The position numbers were made by a program, and so were the translations under genes. From contig NZ_DYXC01000059.1 of NCBI RefSeq assembly GCF_020742345.1, positions 1 through 17,449 on the forward strand: a stretch of 17,449 nt of DNA, in the 5' to 3' direction. Shown in pieces: positions 15,441 to 17,449 of this stretch (the first letter of the stretch is position 1; each line of letters opens with the position of its first letter). The stretch is from Enteractinococcus helveticum. Its GTDB lineage: Bacteria; Actinomycetota; Actinomycetes; Actinomycetales; Micrococcaceae. A model generated the notes under the pieces. It was not told where the DNA came from, did not search any database, and saw only the letters and a program-made list of their open reading frames with translations.

Positions 15441-15586
15441 ACGTTCGACAGTTTGGCTCAAGAATGCCATGGGAACTGAAACTACAGTGGAGTGAGACGG
15501 GTCACGATCGTGGGATAGAGACTTCTCCTACACCGGCCACGAGTTTTTTATGAATAATCAGTCGATCCATCGAAAGGATTGTACCA

Positions 15587-16999
15587 ATGTCGAATCCAAA
15601 CTTGCAGGAGATCTTGGACAAATCTGCCAGCCCCCTCCAGCACCTACGCAACGTTCCAGCAGGCACCTATGTCTACCCGGTTGTCGCATCGGAATTCTCT
15701 AACTGGCGCAAAGAAGTTCAGGCGTGGCGGGATTCTGCCGTTTTATTTGACCAGACCCACCACATGGACAACCTGTACATCAAGGGCCCAGACGCACTGA
15801 AGCTGATCTCCGATACCGCGATCAACTCGGTTGAAAACTTCCCGGTCAACAAGGCCAAACAGTACGTCCCCGTCACCCCGTACGGCCACGTCATTGGTGA
15901 TGGCATCCTGTTCAGGGAAGCCGAAGAAGAATTTGTTTACGTTGGCCGCTCACCTGCCGCCAACTGGCTGATGTTCCACGCAGAAACCGGTGGCTACAAC
16001 GTTGAGATTGTCATTGACCGCCGCTCACCATCCCGCCCAATGGGTAAGGCCGTAGAGCGCGAAGAATGGCGCTTCCAAATTCAGGGGCCACGCGCCTGGG
16101 AGGTCATTGAAAAACTCCATGGCGGTCCACTGGAGAAATTGAAATTCTTCAACATGTCCCACATGAATGTAGGCGACACCCAGGTTCGTACTCTGCGCCA
16201 CGGTATGGCAGGAGCCCCGGGTCTAGAACTGTGGGGACCATACGAAGACTACGATCGGATCCGCGAAACTATTCTTGAAGCCGGCGCGGAGTTCGGCCTG
16301 GAAGCCGCCGGTGCCCGTGCATACTCCTCGAACACCCTGGAATCCGGCTGGATTCCATCCCCACTGCCAGGTATCTACACCGGTGATAAACTCGCAGACT
16401 ACCGCAAGTGGTTGGGCGCTGATAGCTACGAAGCCAACTCGGCTGTAGCCGGTTCCTATGTCCCAGAAAGTGTCGAAGGGTATTACACGACCCCGTGGGA
16501 ACTGGGCTACGGTTCGTTCATCAAATACGACCATGACTTCATCGGTCGGGATGCTCTTGAACAGATGGATCCGGCAGCACAGCGCAAGAAGGTCACTCTG
16601 GCCTGGGACGGCGATGATCTGGCCACCATCCACGCTTCGATGTATCAGAACGAAGAGCTGCCATATAAGTTCTTTGACCTCCCGAACGCCAACTACGGCG
16701 CATCGAACTTCGATTCCATCGTGGACGAAGCCGGCAACGTCGTCGGTGTTTCGATGTTCACCGGCTACAGTTGGAACGAAAAACGCGGCCTGTCGCTTGC
16801 CATCGTCAACCCAGACGTCGAAATTGGTTCCCAACTGAAAGTCGTCTGGGGCGAGCCGGAAGCAACTGGAAAACTTTCCGTTATGCCACACCGCCAGTAC
16901 AACGTTGGCGTTGACGTCAGCCCGGTTCCATACTCCGAGGTTGTTCGTCGTGAATACACCGATGGTGGATGGCGCAAGAAAGCAGCCTCCAACAGCTAA
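15587..16999 (+). CDS. ligM: LigM-type tetrahydrofolate-dependent aryl-O-demethylase (vanillate / 3-O-methylgallate O-demethylase)
   Basis: The 470-residue protein of the GcvT (glycine cleavage T-protein) family is close in length and sequence to Sphingobium LigM (471 aa). It shares VYPVVASEFSNWR, FDQTHHM, KAKQYVPVTPYGHVIGDG, FQIQGPRAWEVIEKLHGG and SNTLESGWIPSPLP with LigM as I remember it. Tyr246 and Arg121 line up with LigM Tyr247 and Arg122, reported as important in its active site. The enzyme transfers the methyl ether carbon of vanillate or 3-O-methylgallate to THF, giving protocatechuate or gallate and 5-methyl-THF in the cytoplasm, without oxygen. Its product fits LigAB upstream. GAAAGGA precedes the ATG. 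A 180-bp gap with dyads suggests its own promoter. DesA-type syringate demethylases are the alternative, but similarity to LigM looks higher. Confidence 0.92.
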   Translation: MSNPNLQEILDKSASPLQHLRNVPAGTYVYPVVASEFSNWRKEVQAWRDSAVLFDQTHHMDNLYIKGPDALKLISDTAINSVENFPVNKAKQYVPVTPYGHVIGDGILFREAEEEFVYVGRSPAANWLMFHAETGGYNVEIVIDRRSPSRPMGKAVEREEWRFQIQGPRAWEVIEKLHGGPLEKLKFFNMSHMNVGDTQVRTLRHGMAGAPGLELWGPYEDYDRIRETILEAGAEFGLEAAGARAYSSNTLESGWIPSPLPGIYTGDKLADYRKWLGADSYEANSAVAGSYVPESVEGYYTTPWELGYGSFIKYDHDFIGRDALEQMDPAAQRKKVTLAWDGDDLATIHASMYQNEELPYKFFDLPNANYGASNFDSIVDEAGNVVGVSMFTGYSWNEKRGLSLAIVNPDVEIGSQLKVVWGEPEATGKLSVMPHRQYNVGVDVSPVPYSEVVRREYTDGGWRKKAASNS

Positions 17000-17009
17000 C
17001 CGCTTGAGC

Positions 17010-17050
17010 AAGCTGCGGCGTCCGATTCCTTATTTCAGGCGCTGCAGCTT
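17010..17050 (+). terminator. stem-loop after the O-demethylase gene
   Basis: Bases 17010-17020 and 17040-17050 pair over 11 bp in RNA (ten Watson-Crick pairs and one G-U) around a 19-nt loop, starting 10 bp after the ligM stop. The right arm ends in CTTT with no long U-run, so termination is probably partial. A possible promoter for purU follows: TTGACT at 17097-17102 and TACATC at 17120-17125 with a 17-bp spacer, a modest match. Confidence 0.5.
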
Positions 17051-17210
17051 TGCTGACTCTTCCCAAAGAGCCCTACATGCTGCTATGAAACGTTGTTTGA
17101 CTAGCAGCATTGTCATGACTACATCGTTTTCCACACCGCTGACTGCGGCTTGTAGAAGCCTCGACGGAGCGCACCACGTCGGGGTGTACCGTTCAAAGGA
17201 TCCAATAGAT

Positions 17211-17449
17211 ATGAGTTCTGAATCCAATAATCTCATTGTTACGTTGTCTTGTCCGAATCAGCCGGGGATTGTGCATGCTCTGACTGGGGCGTTGTTGAAG
17301 GTTCATGCGGATATTGCCGAGTCTCAGCAGTTTGATTCCCCGCACAGTGGGACGTTTTTTATGCGCGTGCAATTTTCTACGGATTGTTCCGTGGCCGATA
17401 CGCAAACAGCCATTGCCGACGTCGTTAAACAATACGATATGCAAGCCCG
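17211..17449 (+). CDS. purU: formyltetrahydrofolate deformylase PurU, N-terminal part
   Basis: The ATG at 17211, with AAAGGA at 17195-17200, opens a frame that runs off the right edge after 79 codons. The visible part is the N-terminal ACT domain of PurU, with LIVTLSCPNQPGIVHALTG and the following SQQFDSPHSGTFFMRVQF typical of the family; the catalytic formyltransferase-like domain lies outside. PurU hydrolyses 10-formyl-THF to formate and THF. Behind a THF-dependent demethylase this would recycle THF: 5-methyl-THF is oxidised by MetF and FolD to 10-formyl-THF, and PurU releases the carbon. The 211-bp gap with a stem-loop and possible promoter suggests separate or partly coupled transcription. 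Confidence 0.9.
   Translation, partial: MSSESNNLIVTLSCPNQPGIVHALTGALLKVHADIAESQQFDSPHSGTFFMRVQFSTDCSVADTQTAIADVVKQYDMQA

Noticed and set aside
16223..17011. 262-codon minus-strand open frame opposite the O-demethylase gene
   Set aside because: It is antisense to ligM, which is conserved over its full length; this is a codon-bias shadow.
17002..17013. GCTTGAGCAAGC near-palindrome after ligM
   Set aside because: The two arms are separated by only two bases, so it cannot form a useful hairpin; the larger 17010-17050 stem explains the region better.

Overview
The window reads as a chromosomal aromatic-acid catabolism island of a moderately high-GC Gram-positive, most likely an actinobacterium of the Micrococcaceae type. 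This is inferred from overall base composition, GTG and TTG starts, strong AGGAGG-like ribosome sites and the gene families present; no rRNA or marker gene fixes the taxon. I see no tRNA, CRISPR array or insertion sequence.

Left part, about 390-7800, all on the minus strand: paaZ (aldehyde dehydrogenase/hydratase fusion), an enoyl-CoA hydratase, an MHS-type aromatic-acid/H+ symporter, a PaaI-like hotdog thioesterase, a muconate cycloisomerase (catB-like) and, 16 bp upstream of it, a LysR regulator (catR-like). paaZ and the transporter share a similar 16-bp imperfect palindrome upstream, which suggests one regulator. A perfect 18-bp stem-loop ends this block on its left side, next to what may be the tail of an unidentified plus-strand gene at the window edge.

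Right part, about 8170-17449, all on the plus strand: a muconolactone isomerase (catC-like), a second MHS symporter, ligA and ligB (class III extradiol dioxygenase subunits, with every iron and acid-base residue of the protocatechuate 4,5-dioxygenase LigB), an alpha/beta hydrolase, a divergent second CatC-family protein, a short-chain dehydrogenase, a soluble GAF histidine kinase, its NarL-type response regulator, a LigM-type tetrahydrofolate-dependent aryl O-demethylase, and the start of purU (10-formyl-THF hydrolase), which runs off the right edge.

Working model (inference): a methoxylated aromatic acid such as vanillate or 3-O-methylgallate enters through the symporter. LigM moves its methyl group to THF, and PurU helps regenerate THF by releasing C1 as formate. 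LigAB cleaves the resulting protocatechuate- or gallate-type diol. The usual LigC, LigI and LigU enzymes are absent from the window. In their place sit an NAD-type short-chain dehydrogenase, an alpha/beta hydrolase and a CatC-like isomerase, whose chemistries match the three missing steps (semialdehyde oxidation, pyrone hydrolysis, keto-enol isomerisation). This possible non-orthologous 4,5-cleavage pathway, with a two-component system encoded inside it, is the most interesting feature here.
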